Source: Staphylococcus nepalensis
GTDB lineage: Bacteria > Bacillota > Bacilli > Staphylococcales > Staphylococcaceae
DNA length: 64,000 nucleotides
Assembly (NCBI RefSeq): GCF_014635045.1
Contig: NZ_BMCF01000003.1
Location: forward strand, 1-64,000
Direction: 5' to 3'
In this document: one piece after another, positions 27,301-35,315 of the stretch
Position numbering within the stretch: position 1 is the first letter of the stretch
How the letters are laid out: the number at the start of each line of letters is the position of its first letter
Made by a program: the position numbers and the translations under genes
Notes under the pieces: generated by a model
What the model was told of the DNA's origin: nothing
The model's database searches: none
Seen by the model: the letters and a program-made list of their open reading frames with translations, nothing else

Positions 27301-27558
27301 ATTACTGAAGATGAAAGCTTCTATATTTGTGGTATACTAAATACACCTGTAATAGAGGAATACATGATAAACACTTATAGTAAGCGAAGCTTTTCTATAA
27401 ATTTAAATATTAAATTACCACTTTATGATGTTGGTAATCCAAATCACTCTGCTATAGTACAAATAGTAAAAGATATATATTCATCTAATATTGAAATTAA
27501 TGAGGCTTTACCAATCCTAAATGATTTATATTTAAAAATATGTGAAGAAAACAATTAA
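24304..27558 (+). CDS. Single-chain restriction-modification enzyme (type IIG-like)
   Basis: A 1084-aa protein. A PD-(D/E)xK nuclease motif is near the N-terminus: Asp81 in FTGRIDM, then Glu90 and Lys92 in LLVEYKKP. A gamma-class N6-adenine methyltransferase follows, with the AdoMet motif DPTCGSG at 416-422 and catalytic NPPW at 619-622. The last 350 residues resemble a target-recognition domain. Nuclease, methylase and specificity on one chain fit type IIG enzymes of the Eco57I kind, which need no separate subunit. GGGAGG precedes the ATG. No BREX or type I partners lie nearby. It occupies the slot next to rlmH, where SCC elements often carry defence genes. The recognition site is unknown. 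Confidence 0.82.
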   Translation: MSIESKYYNITKSKEYSLDLERLKNNLFNKIQDSMNESTISSIFETEIYNLIENNFHINDFHFDKEFTSKDFNQDFTGRIDMKHNGLLVEYKKPNALKTFKQQEKAQQQLINYFNQLKDTHDITTMIITDGKKIGKIGYVNEKYNILPFKNITTNDIDEIIKALIFSKSKKLNSQNITSDFGLRPHSISMKLANKLFQSLYNQDLDIKTLMLFKEWQVLFHLSETDMGKNQDIMKRRNELSDLFEANINDARSEYIALFSLQTTYAIIIKLIACKLLNKKLFNSNNINYFNDLTVVSSEELRSFLEKIEDGYSFSDNGIYNLLEGDFFSWYHLDTHWDYELYSLFNNLISKIEEYTTFTFLHEHTSIDIFKELYIEIMPKSIRHSLGEYFTPAWLADNVVQESTNRIDSKQWKAIDPTCGSGIFITTLINKIFDQYNLSEMDSRMKENLLKEIYERVKGIDINPLNVLTSRVSYMLAISPLIDEYTTFEIPVYLGDSAIIPTIQKFDDVECYVNTIETIEGNLNAVFPVDFVESHEFTPTLITAQKLLNVGVLEEVISYLISKISKYTTVNLPLKNKIEELCQKLAELSSKHWDGIWLRIISNFLKAGSIKDLNIVIGNPPWVKWEYLPQNYAEKIKSISLERHLFSGQTYMGAISLNICALISHVNASYRLNKDGILAFLMPKTMMTQDSYEGFRNFIIDLETNERFYLQYAEDWEKAGHPFITMKDAFLSYYFQNNHIDYTKGVPFTRIIKKRGIKIEKINSKSYFSDVKDYFNFNKGYLVKLDDKRSGFTFANDSTQIQNLAKVIGNNEYKARSGVEFTPKEVYMLNFNKINENINQAVFTNMTSDNTTHKVNHIGDLNVETKYIMPLITGPTIERFSLENRNQYCIYPYNMNKKQSISINELLDTSPKLAKYLLNQKTVIEKQSERSKFISKGDDFYSLSKIGIYTYAPFKVVFRDNSKWRASLANPVTTPWGETKMAIPAKHAPYISQDKRGRNITEDESFYICGILNTPVIEEYMINTYSKRSFSINLNIKLPLYDVGNPNHSAIVQIVKDIYSSNIEINEALPILNDLYLKICEENN

Positions 27559-27570
27559 GTAAATATTCAA

Positions 27571-27596
27571 AGCAGACCTATTGGTCTGCTTTTTTT
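27571..27596 (+). terminator. Terminator of the restriction-modification gene
   Basis: AGCAGACC and GGTCTGCT form a perfect stem around a TATT loop, followed by TTTTTT. It begins 13 bases past the stop codon. Confidence 0.92.
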
Positions 27597-27612
27597 ATGG
27601 AGGTGTTCATTT

Positions 27613-27789
27613 ATGAACCAATCTGAATTATTAACATATAAACTAACTATTACCAAAGTAAAATCATTTATTAAAGATATGAAAAAATATGAAAAACTAA
27701 GAGACAATGATTACTTATACCATACAATAAATGAGTTGCTCATTTTATTAGAGATAGCAGTTATAAATTTAGAAAATAAAGTCCAATAA
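27613..27789 (+). CDS. 58-aa protein beside the rlmH att site
   Basis: It encodes a small helical protein, MNQSELLTYKLTITKVKSFI at the start and LLILLEIAVINLENKVQ at the end, rich in Lys and Leu. GGAGGTG is well spaced before the ATG, but the gene lies just after a strong terminator, so it needs its own promoter or read-through. It is the last SCC gene, 24 bases from rlmH and convergent with it. Family not recognised. Confidence 0.55.
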   Translation: MNQSELLTYKLTITKVKSFIKDMKKYEKLRDNDYLYHTINELLILLEIAVINLENKVQ

Positions 27790-27809
27790 TAATAAAGTAT
27801 CCAAAAACC

Positions 27810-27830
27810 GCATCACTTATGATACGCTTC
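27810..27830. other. SCC attachment site in the rlmH 3' end
   Basis: GCATCACTTATGATACGCTTC on the plus strand encodes the rlmH C-terminus EAYHK-stop on the minus strand and includes the TATCATAA crossover core. It is the partner of the site at 9121-9140. An inverted copy of the AAAAACCGCATCA flank lies inside the far end. Confidence 0.92.
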
Positions 27831-28292
27831 CCCTCGCATAATTTTAAACGCACGGTAGACTTGCTCAATTAAGATGACGCGCATCATTTGGTGTGGAAAA
27901 GTCATTTTACTAAATGACAGGGCGTAATTGCTTCTGTTTAAGACGTCCTGGTGTAAACCATTGGATCCACCGATAATAAATGTGAAGTCGCTTTGTCCTC
28001 TAGTCATTCGTCCTTCTATTTCTTTAGCTAACCCTTCAGACGCCAGCATGTTCCCTTTAATTTCTAAAGTTACCACTGTAGATTGTGGTTTTACTTTTGC
28101 TAGTAAACGTTGGCCTTCTTTCTCTTTGACTTGTTCTACTTCTTTATCACTCATATTTTCAGGTGCTTTTTCATCTGGTACTTCTATAATTTCTATTTTT
28201 GAATAAGCACTAAGTCTTTTTTCGTATTCAGCTATTGCTTGTTTCCAGTATTTTTCTTTTAATTTACCTACTGCAAGTATAGTAATTTTCAT
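27813..28292 (-). CDS. rlmH: 23S rRNA pseudouridine-1915 N3-methyltransferase RlmH (OrfX)
   Basis: A 159-aa SPOUT methyltransferase that modifies pseudouridine 1915 of 23S rRNA in assembled ribosomes, using S-adenosylmethionine. The trefoil-knot cofactor region is [14 protein letters not shown], and the C-terminal helix [25 protein letters not shown] is intact. The SCC insertion sits in its last codons but regenerates them, so the enzyme is unchanged. AGGAGGC precedes the ATG. Confidence 0.97.
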   Translation of the reverse strand: MKITILAVGKLKEKYWKQAIAEYEKRLSAYSKIEIIEVPDEKAPENMSDKEVEQVKEKEGQRLLAKVKPQSTVVTLEIKGNMLASEGLAKEIEGRMTRGQSDFTFIIGGSNGLHQDVLNRSNYALSFSKMTFPHQMMRVILIEQVYRAFKIMRGEAYHK

Positions 28293-28336
28293 TATTTGCC
28301 TCCTGTAAAAGCTTTAAGAATCAGTAGTTATTATAC

Positions 28337-28627
28337 TTATCCACAAGTTATTCACTTATTCACACTATTCCCTCTTATTATAACAGGAATGTATACGATA
28401 ATTTAAAAATATTTACGTTATTTTCACAATTATACGTGTATAACTTGTTTATTTGTGGATAACTCTGTGTATAATGTGGGTATTTCTATATTAATTGTGC
28501 ACACCTCTGGATAACTTTGCATAATTTAGTGGATAAGTTACTGGGGGTCTTACATACTTATTCACATAATTTACGTTTTTTTTACATTTTGTCTGAGTTA
28601 TTCATGCTATAAGCGAAGTTATCCACT
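28337..28627. other. DnaA-box cluster away from oriC
   Basis: Nine DnaA-box-like 9-mers within 291 bases of the spacer between rlmH and walJ. Perfect TTATCCACA occurs at 28337-28345 and, inverted, at 28454-28462. Near matches are at 28348, 28356, 28466 (inverted), 28506 (inverted), 28528 (inverted), 28558 and 28619. Three lie almost end to end at 28337-28364. Density is comparable with the region upstream of dnaA in this window. No gene occupies the stretch. Confidence 0.7.
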
Positions 28628-28907
28628 GTTTATAAATTATCAGATAAATGCATATATGTATAACTATGTTATTAGCCTACTTTAAATCATTTTATATTCC
28701 AATTATCTTTTGTTTTAATTTCTTAACCACAAAAATAGCCTATACTCTCATTGGAATATAGACTAAGACTTCTATCATATTTTATTTGTATAGATACTAA
28801 ATATATATTCGTTACTTAAAAAATCACTAAACTTATGCCAAATTTAAGATTACAACAACTTGCTGTTGGCTACATTTAGAAATGCTATGTCCTACATCTT
28901 ATATGAA
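28628..28907. other. Gene-free remainder of the rlmH-walJ spacer
   Basis: AT-rich, without a gene or RNA that I recognise. It lies between the DnaA-box cluster and the tandem repeat preceding walJ's end. Confidence 0.4.
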
Positions 28908-29012
28908 TTTACATTAGTCCTTGGCAAACGCATTAAGAACCGCTAAACTTTTTGGTTAACCCTACTAAACTACGGTTTACATTAGCTGAGGCTAATGCAT
29001 TAAGAAGCGCTA
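28908..29012. repeat. Two-copy imperfect repeat at the end of walJ
   Basis: A unit of about 37 bases beginning TTTACATTAG and containing GCATTAAGAA(C/G)CGCTA occurs at 28908-28945 and 28976-29012. The second copy also contains the palindrome ATTAGCTGAGGCTAAT, and its end forms half of the walJ terminator stem. Confidence 0.5.
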
Positions 29013-29043
29013 GGTCCCACAACCTATGAGACCAAGCGCTTCT
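29003..29043 (-). terminator. Stem-loop at the end of walJ
   Basis: AGAAGCGCT (29003-29011) pairs with AGCGCTTCT (29035-29043), and GGTC/GACC extends the stem inward. It overlaps the stop codon of walJ. The T-run is short. Confidence 0.7.
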
Positions 29044-29842
29044 ATAGTGTATATATTGGTGTGGCTTGTGCTTTGTCTGTGTCGCAGAGGAGGACTTCTT
29101 TTTCTGTATCGATATCGTGTTCGTTTAGGACTTGGCCGACACTCATGCGGGCAAGGTCTTTCATGTTGTTATCTTGTGATAAATGGGACAGGTAAATGCG
29201 TTTGGTGCTGCCTGTTATGACATCTGTCATTGCATGTCCTGCATCTTCGTTGGATACGTGTCCCATATCGCTTAGGATACGTTGTTTGGTTTTCCATGGA
29301 TAACCGCACATGCGCAGCATATCAACGTCGTGATTGCTTTCAAATACGAAAGCGTCGCTACCTTGAATCATACCTTTCATGCGGTCTGAAACGTAGCCTG
29401 TATCAGTAAGTATCGTGAATTTTTTATAATTATTATGGAAAATATAGAATTGTGGATCTATGGCATCATGAGATACGTTAAAGGACTCGATATCGAATCC
29501 TGCAATAGATTTTGTATCGTATGGATTAAAAATGAATTTCTGATCCATTGGAATTTTACTGTCTTTCTTTTCAATCGCTGACCATGTTTTTTCGTTTGCG
29601 TAAATGGGCAAGCCGTATTTACGTGCTAAGACACCGAGGCCTTTGATATGGTCTGAATGTTCATGTGTCACTAAGATGCCATTTAAATTTTTAATTTGTT
29701 TGTCGATTTGTCCAAATAGTGCTTCCATTTTTTTACCTGTTAAGCCTGCATCGACAAGGATACTACCTTTATCACTTTCTACATAAGTGGCGTTTCCTGT
29801 ACTACCACTCGCTAATACACTCATCCGTATCAAGCGATTCAC
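29042..29842 (-). CDS. walJ: MBL-fold exonuclease-like protein WalJ (YycJ)
   Basis: A 266-aa metallo-beta-lactamase-fold protein. The zinc motif [10 protein letters not shown] (about residues 59-68), a second ligand region [18 protein letters not shown] and the distal SHLSQDN are intact. YycJ proteins are 5'-3' DNA exonucleases linked to mismatch repair in Gram-positives. It starts at GTG as in the longer staphylococcal annotations. It follows walI but is separated by 470 bases including a terminator, so it probably has its own promoter or is read at a lower level. Confidence 0.92.
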   Translation of the reverse strand: MNRLIRMSVLASGSTGNATYVESDKGSILVDAGLTGKKMEALFGQIDKQIKNLNGILVTHEHSDHIKGLGVLARKYGLPIYANEKTWSAIEKKDSKIPMDQKFIFNPYDTKSIAGFDIESFNVSHDAIDPQFYIFHNNYKKFTILTDTGYVSDRMKGMIQGSDAFVFESNHDVDMLRMCGYPWKTKQRILSDMGHVSNEDAGHAMTDVITGSTKRIYLSHLSQDNNMKDLARMSVGQVLNEHDIDTEKEVLLCDTDKAQATPIYTL

Positions 29843-30311
29843 CCTTTCTAATCTAATAAACCTATTTGCTTATATGCTTAAAGGCAGTCTACGGTTTATA
29901 TGCCCTTAGCATGCCTTCCGTCTAATTATTGATGTTTTTATAATAGCTAAAATGAATTTTAAAATATGTACTTATCACTTTTTCACCATTTATAGGTGTT
30001 TTGAATTCATTTTTATAACATGATATCGTCTCGTGTTTTTGCACATTCATACATTATCATTTAACAATAATCTATTTTAACATACTTTGATGCTTAAACT
30101 GAGTTTATTGTTTAATAAAACAGCTCATTTTTAAAATGCCGCTTCTCTATTTTTATAGAAAAAGAGCGGTATAGAAATCAAAAATGATGCGTTTAATTTC
30201 GTATATCCGCTCTCTTATCGTCAGTGGTTAATACAAGTTTTATAAAACTGATTGATACTACTGCACAATGTTTTTAATCACGCTGCAAAAACTACAAAAA
30301 TATCACTTTTA
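29843..30311. other. walI-walJ intergenic region
   Basis: 470 AT-rich bases without a gene. It contains the terminator at 30139-30169 and, left of it, the probable walJ promoter region, in which no clear promoter pair is visible. Confidence 0.45.
30139..30169 (-). terminator. Terminator of the walRKHI operon
   Basis: CCGCT/AGCGG flanks an extended stem (TCTCTAT pairing with ATAGAAAAAGA, one bulge). On the minus strand it is followed by CATTTTAAAAATG. It lies 140 bases past the walI stop. Confidence 0.7.
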
Positions 30312-31094
30312 TTATTCTTCAATAATTTTCGGGCTATCTGATATAGCTTCGACGTAGTATGTCTTGAACTCATTTGCATGCTTAACTTTGACTTCCCAAT
30401 TGGCTTCTAATACTTGAACGTTAGGCTCTTTAACGACGGTGTAGTAACCCAGTCGGATGTTGGTCACTTCATCGTTGCGTTTGAGGTAGCGATTGTAATA
30501 GAGTGCTTCAATTGCACTTCTCGCTGTGTTTACTTGTTTCTTATCATTATTGGCACCTTCTGAAGGCGCTATGGTTTTCATGGCTGTTTGTCTATAGCTG
30601 GAAGCTTTGCCATCATCATTAATGTTAAATTCAAGTTTGGCTTTGCTATTATTCATTATTGGAAAATTGTTATATGTCTGTTCGAATGTGACGTGATCAT
30701 CGTCAATCTTACTCATTTCATAATTTTTGCCTTTATAAACACTATCTTTAACATAAGATTTTAAATCTGTATATTGATCGTTACTGACATCAATAGGATT
30801 GTTAATATCACCTTTGATTTTCTGACCAGAATCTTCACTTGTTACATGTGAACGTGATTTAGCATAGGATGAAAAGTCGTTAGATCTCGCGGTCAGCAAC
30901 TGCATTTTAATGTTTTTAACGGTTGGTAAGTTATCAGGAATTTCAATTTTTTCTTGTTTAAAGTTAACTGCGTTTTCGTCGGCGCTGTCATTAATGTGTG
31001 ATTTATTCACTTTATCAATATAGATAATGATGAGGCTAATGTTCACTAGAATAAATACAAAAATAAATAAGGTTTTCGTGTGTTTCCAGTTCAT
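30312..31094 (-). CDS. walI: WalK regulatory protein WalI (YycI)
   Basis: A 260-aa membrane-anchored protein. One N-terminal transmembrane helix (about residues 8-27, LFIFVFILVNISLIIIYI) is followed by an extracellular domain with the YycI-type C-terminus (LGYYTVVKEPNVQVLEANWEV). It binds WalK and WalH in the membrane. In S. aureus this complex raises WalK activity. The ATG directly follows the walH stop codon, indicating coupled translation. Confidence 0.93.
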   Translation of the reverse strand: MNWKHTKTLFIFVFILVNISLIIIYIDKVNKSHINDSADENAVNFKQEKIEIPDNLPTVKNIKMQLLTARSNDFSSYAKSRSHVTSEDSGQKIKGDINNPIDVSNDQYTDLKSYVKDSVYKGKNYEMSKIDDDHVTFEQTYNNFPIMNNSKAKLEFNINDDGKASSYRQTAMKTIAPSEGANNDKKQVNTARSAIEALYYNRYLKRNDEVTNIRLGYYTVVKEPNVQVLEANWEVKVKHANEFKTYYVEAISDSPKIIEE

Positions 31095-32435
31095 TTATTC
31101 TAGCCCCCCATCTTTGTATGCAAGCCATTGGCCATCGTACTCTACATACCATTGTGGATTGAATTCACTGTTGCGTTGAATTTCGATATCGCCGTTATCT
31201 TTCTTATCCTCCATGCTGTAACCTATAGTCATATTGGTTACCTTTTCGAATTCTATTTCAGGATTATTAGCTAGTTCAGAACGGACCGTTTCAGCACCAG
31301 GCAAGTCTACTTCCTTTTCACCACTATCAATGGTTACATTGGCTTTTAATAGTGTACGTGCGTAACCAAAAATACCTTTATTACCCCAAGACACTTTTAA
31401 TGTGTTTAAATCGTCATCGTTAAATGTTGGTCGACCATTTAAGAACATTTGATATGTCAATTCACCACGTTTATTATCGGTGTGGAATAATCTGAAATCA
31501 TCGGTAAAACCACCGTGATTATTGATATATGCATAGGTACTTGGCATACTGTCTTGCATATTATTTGAACGAGCTTCGTCTTCTGAAAGATTCGTATAGC
31601 GATATTTTTCAGTTTCATCGTTGTAATTTGCAACGCCTGTATTGTTATTGTAAGTCACTGAACCACTTCTTGAACTACGTACAACAACTGAATCATTAAA
31701 TAGAATAGAATTCATTGTATCTACACTAATTCGATTAAAAATCGTGTGATAAGATTTTTGCCCTTTTGGTGATTTAGGCGCAAAAATATGCGTTGCCTTA
31801 TCGATAGTATCTTTATTCGTAATAATTTCTGTGTATGGTTGCATTTGTTGTTGTTGTTTTTTCATCGCTTGTGAAAATTTATCTGCTTTAACCGTCGTGG
31901 TCATGCGTACGACGTTATGTCTATCTTTACTAATAGCATAAAGTTTAATCTTACCATCTTGATTATTATCGATTAAAAGACGATCAAATTTAAAGTTGTT
32001 TGGTACTTTAGCATTAATATTTAAAACTTGTCCTAAGTATGTGGCTAACGGCATATCATACGTAAAGTCTAATACTAAAAATTCATCGCTTAAATCTGGA
32101 ATAATTAAATTATGGTTACTGTGCATTTGTTCAGCATGTAAAACGCGGTGGTTTTTTAACGGCTGAATTGTTTCTTCAACATTGCTACGTGTTGCTTCCA
32201 TACCTTCTGTGTTTTCGCCTTTAGAGTGAATAACTTGATATGGCGTAACCACTTGAGACATCCCTTGGTCTAAAGGTTTACCAATTGTATTTGATTTTGC
32301 TTCTTTCTTACTATTATCATCTTTATCCACGTTCGCTAAATCAGGTGAAAAGTTCCATGTCATATACGTTAAAATAGCGCTCATCAATACTAAAAGAAAC
32401 AGTATGATAGATTTAATCAACTCTTTACTCTGCAT
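31095..32435 (-). CDS. walH: WalK regulatory protein WalH (YycH)
   Basis: 446 aa, with one N-terminal transmembrane helix (about residues 9-27) and a large extracellular domain. Family segments include [22 protein letters not shown] [32 protein letters not shown] and the ending [17 protein letters not shown] start it at the ATG at 32435, matching the S. aureus protein, four codons inside the longest frame. It overlaps the walK 3' end by 11 bases. Confidence 0.92.
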   Translation of the reverse strand: MQSKELIKSIILFLLVLMSAILTYMTWNFSPDLANVDKDDNSKKEAKSNTIGKPLDQGMSQVVTPYQVIHSKGENTEGMEATRSNVEETIQPLKNHRVLHAEQMHSNHNLIIPDLSDEFLVLDFTYDMPLATYLGQVLNINAKVPNNFKFDRLLIDNNQDGKIKLYAISKDRHNVVRMTTTVKADKFSQAMKKQQQQMQPYTEIITNKDTIDKATHIFAPKSPKGQKSYHTIFNRISVDTMNSILFNDSVVVRSSRSGSVTYNNNTGVANYNDETEKYRYTNLSEDEARSNNMQDSMPSTYAYINNHGGFTDDFRLFHTDNKRGELTYQMFLNGRPTFNDDDLNTLKVSWGNKGIFGYARTLLKANVTIDSGEKEVDLPGAETVRSELANNPEIEFEKVTNMTIGYSMEDKKDNGDIEIQRNSEFNPQWYVEYDGQWLAYKDGGLE

Positions 32436-34257
32436 CCCAATCACCATCTTCTAGTACTTCACATGGAAGTGTAATAAAGATTGACGTCCCTTGTCCTTCT
32501 ACACTATTCGCCCAGATACGGCCATTGTGCGCTTCGACAATTTCTTTAGAAATCGCTAGTCCTAGACCTGTACCACCCATTTTACGTGTACGGGCTTTAT
32601 CCACACGGTAGAAACGGTCAAAGATTTTATCTACTTTGTTAATAGGGATACCAATACCATTATCTTTAACACGAATTGTCATACGATTATAAAGCGCGTT
32701 CTGTTTCACGTGAAACTCGACGCGTTTATCACCACGTGAATATTTCATTGCGTTGGTAATCACATTGTCGAACACTTGTGTCATCTTATCTGGATCAATT
32801 TCTGTAAAGATAGTTTGATTTGGAATTTCACGGACAAATGTCGTGTCTTTAGCAGACATTTCATGACGGTTGATAATTTTATTGATAAACATATTGAAGT
32901 CGACAATTTCTTTAGTGATTTGGTCTGATTCATTGTCCATTTTAGATAATTGTAGTAAATCATTTACAAGTCGAATCATACGTTCTGTTTCTTCACGTGT
33001 GACGGATAAGAATTGTGGCGCTAATTCATCGTCTTTCCATGCACCGCTTTCTAAGGCCTCGATATAACTATTCATTGAGGTTAATGGCGTACGTAGTTCA
33101 TGTGACACATTTGCTACGAATTCACGGCGTTCTTGTTCAACTTGTTGTTGTTCCGTAACGTCATGGAGCACAGCAATATAACCTGTCACGAACCCAGTTT
33201 CTTGTACGATTGTGCTGAAGTTAACACGTGCAATAATACCTTCACTTTCATTGATATCCAATAAGAAACTATCGTTGTTTTCTTGGATTTCATCTAATGA
33301 GAAGTCTTCTTCTAATTTAAGCATGTTTAACATATAATGACCGATAATGTCTTCTTTTTTCATGCCCATCATTGTCAATGCCATGTCGTTCACAATACGT
33401 ACACGACCACGGCGATCGGTTGCGATAATACCGTCACTCATATGTGTAATAACTGAGTCTAAACGGCGTTTTTCACTCTCAGTATTTGCTTGTGCTTCTT
33501 GTACTCGTTTTGAAAGGTTATTGAAGGCTAGCGCGAGTTCACCAATTTCGTCATTACCATATATTTTAACACGTTGCGTATAATTACCTTTAGACATTTC
33601 CACCGTTTGGTTACGCATATCTGTAATTGGTTTGGTAATTGTGCGCGCAATAAAGAAACCTAATATAACTGTGATTAAAAGAGAGATACCTGTCCCAACA
33701 ATAAATATCTGATTGATATTACTTAATTGGTTATAAACATCGTTTATATCTGCTTCAATATAAACATTACCAATCGTGCCATCGTTTGATGTCTTCACTG
33801 GTAAATTGTAGACCCACACACGCTGTTTACCATTACCATAGTCTTTTAATACCGTATGGCTATTAATTTCCCCTAAAGATAAGGCTTTTTGTATAGAACT
33901 ATCATTAGCTTTTTGATTAATTAGACTGCGCGTAGACTGCTTCGAGGTAGCCATAATAATTTGGTCTTTATCAATAAAACGGATTTCTTCTATTTCTTGT
34001 CTATTCGCATACTCATTTAATAAGTTTTGTACTTCTTTTTGAGCATTAACTGAGTTATCTTCGTCATAGACTTTTTCAATATTGATTTCTATTTGTTTCG
34101 CGTACTGCGAAATATTATTTTTAAATGTTTGCGTTAATTCTTTTTCTAGACTATTGGTAAAGTATAAACCGATTATCTGCATTCCGATTACGATTAACAA
34201 TACATAGACAATAACAAGTTTCGTGTGTAACGATTGAAAATGTTTAAGCCATTTCAT
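32425..34257 (-). CDS. walK: Sensor histidine kinase WalK (YycG)
   Basis: The essential cell-wall sensor kinase, 610 aa. Transmembrane helices lie at about 13-33 and 183-203, enclosing an extracellular PAS-like domain. A HAMP domain follows (about 204-256), then a cytoplasmic PAS domain ([14 protein letters not shown] onward), the phospho-acceptor His in [15 protein letters not shown] (about 385) and an ATPase domain with DNGIGIP and [12 protein letters not shown]. It phosphorylates WalR and controls autolysins. It lies 13 bases after walR. Confidence 0.97.
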   Translation of the reverse strand: MKWLKHFQSLHTKLVIVYVLLIVIGMQIIGLYFTNSLEKELTQTFKNNISQYAKQIEINIEKVYDEDNSVNAQKEVQNLLNEYANRQEIEEIRFIDKDQIIMATSKQSTRSLINQKANDSSIQKALSLGEINSHTVLKDYGNGKQRVWVYNLPVKTSNDGTIGNVYIEADINDVYNQLSNINQIFIVGTGISLLITVILGFFIARTITKPITDMRNQTVEMSKGNYTQRVKIYGNDEIGELALAFNNLSKRVQEAQANTESEKRRLDSVITHMSDGIIATDRRGRVRIVNDMALTMMGMKKEDIIGHYMLNMLKLEEDFSLDEIQENNDSFLLDINESEGIIARVNFSTIVQETGFVTGYIAVLHDVTEQQQVEQERREFVANVSHELRTPLTSMNSYIEALESGAWKDDELAPQFLSVTREETERMIRLVNDLLQLSKMDNESDQITKEIVDFNMFINKIINRHEMSAKDTTFVREIPNQTIFTEIDPDKMTQVFDNVITNAMKYSRGDKRVEFHVKQNALYNRMTIRVKDNGIGIPINKVDKIFDRFYRVDKARTRKMGGTGLGLAISKEIVEAHNGRIWANSVEGQGTSIFITLPCEVLEDGDWDAE

Positions 34258-34270
34258 TTAACACTATCCC

Positions 34271-34972
34271 CTAATCATGTTGTTGGAGGAAATATCCAAC
34301 ACCGCGGCGTGTCACTATATATTCTGGATGAGATGGATCATCTTCAATTTTTTCACGCAAGCGGCGAATTGTTACGTCTACTGTACGTACGTCACCAAAA
34401 TAGTCATAGCCCCAAACCGTTTGTAATAAATGTTCGCGTGTCATTACCTGACCCATATGTTTAGATAAATAATGGAATAACTCAAATTCACGGTGTGTTA
34501 ATTCGATATCTGCACCGCGTTTTTTAATAGAATACGCATCTGGGTAGATAACAATATCTTTGATTGTAATTTCATTAGACGCATCATTCACTTCTTGTGC
34601 TGGTTGTGAATAATGGCGGCGTAAATTTGCTTTTACACGTGCGATTAATTCACGCGTACTAAATGGTTTCGTTACGTAGTCATCAGCCCCAAGCTCTAGC
34701 CCTAAAACTTTATCAATTTCAGAATCTTTTGCTGTTAACATGATAATTGGCATTTCGTATTTTTTGCGGACTTCGCGACATACTTCCATACCATCACGGC
34801 CAGGTAACATAATATCTAATAAGACAATATCTGGTTCTTCATCGTATATTAAATCTACTGCGTCGTTTCCGTCGTATGCACAGTATACTTCATAGCCTTC
34901 TTTTTTTAAGTTGAATTCTAAAATATCAGCAATTGGTTTTTCGTCATCTACTACCACAACTTTTCTAGCCAT
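34271..34972 (-). CDS. walR: Response regulator WalR (YycF)
   Basis: A 233-aa OmpR-family regulator. The receiver domain has acidic residues DDE near the start, phospho-acceptor Asp53 in [11 protein letters not shown], and [10 protein letters not shown]. The winged-helix C-terminal domain reads [18 protein letters not shown]...[17 protein letters not shown] use the ATG at 34972 ([11 protein letters not shown]), preceded by GAGG at proper spacing. It is the first gene of the wal operon. Essential in staphylococci, activating cell-wall hydrolase genes. Confidence 0.97.
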   Translation of the reverse strand: MARKVVVVDDEKPIADILEFNLKKEGYEVYCAYDGNDAVDLIYDEEPDIVLLDIMLPGRDGMEVCREVRKKYEMPIIMLTAKDSEIDKVLGLELGADDYVTKPFSTRELIARVKANLRRHYSQPAQEVNDASNEITIKDIVIYPDAYSIKKRGADIELTHREFELFHYLSKHMGQVMTREHLLQTVWGYDYFGDVRTVDVTIRRLREKIEDDPSHPEYIVTRRGVGYFLQQHD

Positions 34973-35315
34973 ATTTATAAACCTCATTTCTAAATTGTAG
35001 TACATTTACATAAATTTCTACGCATTTCTCTATAATATAATTTACCATTTATAGCGTGCTAATTCTATTTTTCTATACAAAAAATAAAATTGGTATATTG
35101 TAAAATTATAACATTTTTTACTATTAAATGGGTAATTATCATAAATTATAGTCATATTCAGTCTATATAAAATGATATCATTGTTCGACCTTATTGCCTA
35201 TAGCGCAAAAATAAAGTGATACATATCAGAGAAGACGTATGTTTTGTCATTCTAATGCTTTTAGTTATGACTGAAACATGACGGCCTCGATCCTGTATAT
35301 GCATCACTGATAGAG
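34973..35315. promoter_or_regulatory. walR promoter region
   Basis: 310 AT-rich bases upstream of the wal operon and downstream of the MFS gene. No strong terminator is visible after the MFS gene. A degenerate copy of the CATGA...TGTATA motif family occurs near 35276-35306. Confidence 0.4.

Larger units (their letters stand above)
9121..27830. mobile_element. SCC element, non-mec, with ars, cad and restriction cargo (about 18.7 kb)
   Basis: The interval is bounded by directly repeated att sites and short terminal inverted repeats and is inserted at the last codons of rlmH. It contains its own ccrA-ccrB recombinase pair, the Cch helicase and the conserved ccr-downstream genes. Cargo: arsRBC, cadCD, a MerR/DJ-1/NAD(P)-binding stress cassette and a large restriction-modification enzyme. 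No mecA, mecC or other beta-lactam resistance gene is present. Everything needed for excision appears intact. No third att copy was found inside, so it looks like one element and not a composite. Confidence 0.88.

Noticed and set aside
15583..27789. CRISPR array or CRISPR-associated genes in the SCC
   Set aside because: No regularly spaced direct repeats and no cas-like protein found; repeats near 22.6 kb are short and irregular.
9121..27830. mec gene complex or other antibiotic resistance gene in the SCC
   Set aside because: No PBP2a-like, mecR/mecI or other resistance protein among the genes; cargo is metal resistance, stress and restriction.
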